Program-made: the position numbers and the translations under genes | Notes under the pieces: model-generated | The model's input: the letters and a program-made list of their open reading frames with translations, nothing else | The model's database searches: none | Told to the model about the DNA's origin: nothing | Source of the DNA: Gnetum montanum | Taxonomy: Eukaryota > Streptophyta > Gnetopsida > Gnetales > Gnetaceae | NCBI GenBank assembly: GCA_015680685.1 | Contig: MNCI01004604.1 | Location: 917,181 to 937,206 of the forward strand | DNA length: 20,026 bases | Direction: 5' to 3' | In this document: positions 17,946 to 20,026 of the stretch, piece by piece | How positions within the stretch are numbered: position 1 is the stretch's first letter | How the letters are laid out: every line of letters starts with the position of its first letter

Positions 17946-20026
17946 ATGCAGGACAAACGGAGAATGGATGCCGCAGTTTCAGCACCTTTAACATTGACAG
18001 GCCCATACGGGAACTTAGTTAGACAGTTTGACTCCATGCTAGTAGACATTAATCTCCCTTTTGAAAGCGTAACCATAGCTGCGTCGGAGACGTCCCCAGA
18101 ATGGCCAAAACAGTCGACGCGCACGCTAGACCTGGAATCTGGAGACATAACCGAGGACCCCCTCAGTGAGGTCCCTGTCGTTACGCATAAGGATGAGACT
18201 AAAACGTTCAAAGTCAGTTCGTTGTTAGACGAAAAAATGCACAACGCAATAAAACGGGTCCTGCAAGACAACATTACTATCTTCACATGGTCATACAAGG
18301 ATATGCCTGGGTTAGATCCTAGGTTAATCCAACATAACATTATCCTAGATCCACAGGTTAAAGCGGTTAGACAAAAGGCACGCAAAATCAAACCAAAAAT
18401 CACGCTAGCAGTGCGTGATGAGATCACAAAGCTATACCAAGCTGGTTTCATCCGCGCAGTCGATTACTCAAACTGGGTATCTAACATTGTGGTCGTGCCG
18501 AAGAAGACCGGGAGCATACGCATATGCATAGACTTCCGAGATGTGAACAAGGCCACAATTAAGGATAACTTCTCACTACCAAGTATCGACCAGCTAGTGG
18601 ATACAACAGCTGGGCATGCGCTTCTGTCCTTCATGGATGGTTTTTCAGGCTATAACCAGATTCGCATTAACCCGGAACACCAGCTAACCACGACGTTCAT
18701 GACACCCTGGGGCACCTTTTGCTACACCATGATGCCTTTTGGTCTGAAGAACGCCGAAGCAACGTACCAACAGGCCATGACATACACCTTTAGTGATTAC
18801 CTCCTAGGAAGGCTGAATGATTACGTGGACGACATAGCTGTGAAGTCTTTGAAGTCAGAAGATCATTCAGAGGACCTGGATTTAGTCCTTAAAAGATGCT
18901 CAACACACGAGCTTCGGCTTAACCCAAAGAAATGTGTATTCGGAGTCAAAACCGGACGCATTCTAGGGTTTGTGGTATCGAAAACTGGCATACGAGTTGA
19001 CCCTGATAAGGTCAAAGCCATTGCCGAATTAACACCTCCCACAGACCTCAAGCAATTACGCGGGTTGCAGGGACGCTTACAGTTTATACGCCAGTTCATT
19101 TCGAGGTTGACCGACAAGTTACACCCCATGCAACACTTGCTGAAAAAGGGGGTTAATTTCGAATGGACCGATGATTGCCAGCATGCGTTTGACAATTTAA
19201 AACAAGAACTGCAACATTTGCCGACGGTTTTCCCGCCACAAAGGGATTCGCCTTTTTTCATTTACCTCGCAACTTCAGACGTAGCAATAGCAGCGTTGCT
19301 TTATCAAAAAAGGGATGATGGGTCGGAAATGCCCATCTACTACTTAAGCCACGCTCTATGTGCGTACGAGACGAGATACAACGACGTCAAGCGTAATTGC
19401 TTAGCATTAGTTTTTACGCTTAAGAAATGTAGACATTATCTGTTTCGCAGTCAAGTTAACGTCATCTATAAGAACAACATCCTTAGAACCATTACGCACA
19501 GCTTATACGAGAGTAGTAAAATAGCTCACTGGAAGGCTATCACGGCAGAATTCGATCAGCACTATATTGGCCAATCATCCACGAAAGGCCAAGTGATAGC
19601 TGACCAGTTTACAACTTCACCGATTAACAATCACCCAACCATAGAACCAGAGTTTCCAGACGAACATGTACATACGCTAAGCCCTGTCTTAACAGGCCTC
19701 GCAGCGACATTGTACTTCAATGGGGCTTCAACCGCCAGAGGCGGAAGTGCTGCCAACGTTCTTACACTATCGCCTAAGGATGTGCGTCTATGCGCTTATC
19801 GATTGACCTTCCCTTGTACGAACAATGTGGCAGAGTACGAGGGGCTCCTCAGGGGGTTACTAACTACAGGTGAACTCGATGTGCAACACCTGGCGGTTAG
19901 GGGTGATTCGATGCTTGTCATAAATCAAATCACTGGAGTCTACGCCTGCAAGGCTGTACATTTGCAGCCCTACTGCGATCAGGCTAAAGATCTTCTGAGG
20001 CGATTTACGACCTTCGACGCCCAACA
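17946..20026 (+). CDS. Pol: reverse transcriptase, RNase H and second RNase H (3' partial)
   Basis: An open frame with no stop runs off the window end (693 codons). An in-frame TAA at 17937 bounds it upstream. Residues 1-95 are a linker. RT follows: TWSYKDMPGLDP, VRQKARK, AGFIRAVDYSNW, ICIDFRDVNKA, LPSIDQLVDTTAGH, FMDGFSGYNQI, TPWGTFCYTMMPFGLKNA, and the catalytic YVDD at 18822-18833. Then comes the Ty3-type RNase H (PFFIYLATSD to KGQVIADQF, about 19250-19610), and from 19707 the extra RNase H of Tat elements (LYFNGAS, NNVAEYEGLLRG, RGDSMLVINQI). Oddities: in the first RNase H the third acidic position seems to be Asn (19476); in the second, the first catalytic Asp is Asn (19719); and RT has KNAE where KNAG is usual (18756). 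The true start may be the splice acceptor at 17952. Integrase is expected downstream. Confidence 0.92.
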   Translation, partial: MQDKRRMDAAVSAPLTLTGPYGNLVRQFDSMLVDINLPFESVTIAASETSPEWPKQSTRTLDLESGDITEDPLSEVPVVTHKDETKTFKVSSLLDEKMHNAIKRVLQDNITIFTWSYKDMPGLDPRLIQHNIILDPQVKAVRQKARKIKPKITLAVRDEITKLYQAGFIRAVDYSNWVSNIVVVPKKTGSIRICIDFRDVNKATIKDNFSLPSIDQLVDTTAGHALLSFMDGFSGYNQIRINPEHQLTTTFMTPWGTFCYTMMPFGLKNAEATYQQAMTYTFSDYLLGRLNDYVDDIAVKSLKSEDHSEDLDLVLKRCSTHELRLNPKKCVFGVKTGRILGFVVSKTGIRVDPDKVKAIAELTPPTDLKQLRGLQGRLQFIRQFISRLTDKLHPMQHLLKKGVNFEWTDDCQHAFDNLKQELQHLPTVFPPQRDSPFFIYLATSDVAIAALLYQKRDDGSEMPIYYLSHALCAYETRYNDVKRNCLALVFTLKKCRHYLFRSQVNVIYKNNILRTITHSLYESSKIAHWKAITAEFDQHYIGQSSTKGQVIADQFTTSPINNHPTIEPEFPDEHVHTLSPVLTGLAATLYFNGASTARGGSAANVLTLSPKDVRLCAYRLTFPCTNNVAEYEGLLRGLLTTGELDVQHLAVRGDSMLVINQITGVYACKAVHLQPYCDQAKDLLRRFTTFDAQ

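Larger units (their letters stand above)
12819..17951 (+). other. Candidate pro/RT intron of the retroelement (plus strand)
   Basis: A strong donor, CACGT|GTAAGT, stands at 12819 and a strong acceptor, TTTATGCAG|G, at 17951. Both lie in phase 0 of the same frame (start position divisible by 3): the protease frame on the left and the RT frame on the right. Ogre elements are known for an intron between protease and RT. Removing 5133 bases here would join the two frames, although TGA 12783 and TAA 12804 would remain in the left exon. CTAAC at 17936-17940 could serve as branch site but lies only about 12 bases from the AG, short for plants. The whole antisense gene lies inside. An alternative is that pol is translated separately from ATG 17946. 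Confidence 0.5.
7641..20026 (+). mobile_element. Tat-lineage (Ogre-like) LTR retrotransposon, 3' end outside window
   Basis: Order: LTR, tRNA-Asn-type primer site, gag, protease, a 5.1-kb segment with an antisense gene, RT, RNase H, then a second RNase H. Two RNase H domains in a row mark the Tat lineage of Ty3/gypsy. A large spacer with splice-like ends between protease and RT recalls Ogre elements, which have an intron there. Integrase, polypurine tract and 3' LTR would lie beyond 20026. The left end is uncertain: TGAAAATTACG at 7641 is the best start I can offer. The element is already over 12.3 kb. Gag-pro and the antisense gene carry many stops, so the copy is defective. Confidence 0.85.

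Noticed and set aside
17936-18451. Minus-strand frame of 171 codons opposite the start of pol
   Set aside because: The plus-strand frame continues into clear RT motifs; the minus frame shows none.

Overview
The window reads as nuclear DNA of a seed plant. It is dense in nested and neighbouring Ty3/gypsy LTR retrotransposons, intergenic stretches are AT-rich, and introns are short with GT-AG borders. No ordinary host gene, tRNA, rRNA or bacterial feature is visible. One ambiguous base (n, 11139) points to a draft assembly.

Layout. (1) 1-949 is the 3' part of an LTR whose homologue lies at about 8055-8975; no primer site follows it, so it is a solo LTR or the 3' LTR of a copy lying upstream. 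(2) 950 to about 4780 holds a decayed Athila-like element: a probable LTR ending at 2524, a tRNA-Asp-type primer site at 2526, and one gag frame with seven internal stops, but no protease or pol. (3) About 4780-7640 is non-coding, with a 193-bp tandem repeat, an 86-nt foldback and a degenerate 80-bp duplication. (4) About 7641 to beyond 20026 is a large Tat-lineage (Ogre-like) element: 5' LTR, tRNA-Asn-type primer site (8982), broken gag and protease (9223-12785), a 5.1-kb segment, then an open pol frame (17946 to the window end) with RT, RNase H and a second RNase H.

The most striking content is the 5.1-kb segment between protease and RT. On the minus strand it carries an eight-exon gene (17554 to 13433). 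All seven introns have GT-AG ends, and the reading frame is kept across every junction, giving 1119 codons including the stop. Ten in-frame nonsense codons (six TAG, four TGA) make it a pseudogene. Exon 2 resembles the plant FCP1/NIF branch of HAD phosphatases with its acidic motifs altered. Exon 4 resembles the domain called 'putative plant transposon protein'. The gene has a plausible TATA box at 17701-17710.

On the plus strand the same segment is bordered by a good donor (12819) and acceptor (17951), both in phase 0 with the protease and RT frames. This suggests the antisense gene is nested inside an Ogre-type pro/RT intron. The flank between its stop codon and the protease has nine TTACGC hexamers and four copies of a 24-bp repeat. 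The TTACGC hexamer also builds the hairpin repeats of the LTR.

How the parts would work together: the LTR promoter drives gag-pro-pol as in any Ty3 element, pol would be joined to pro by splicing, and the antisense gene would be expressed separately. Gag-pro and the antisense gene are both riddled with stops, while pol is open but carries changes at catalytic positions, so this copy is probably dead.
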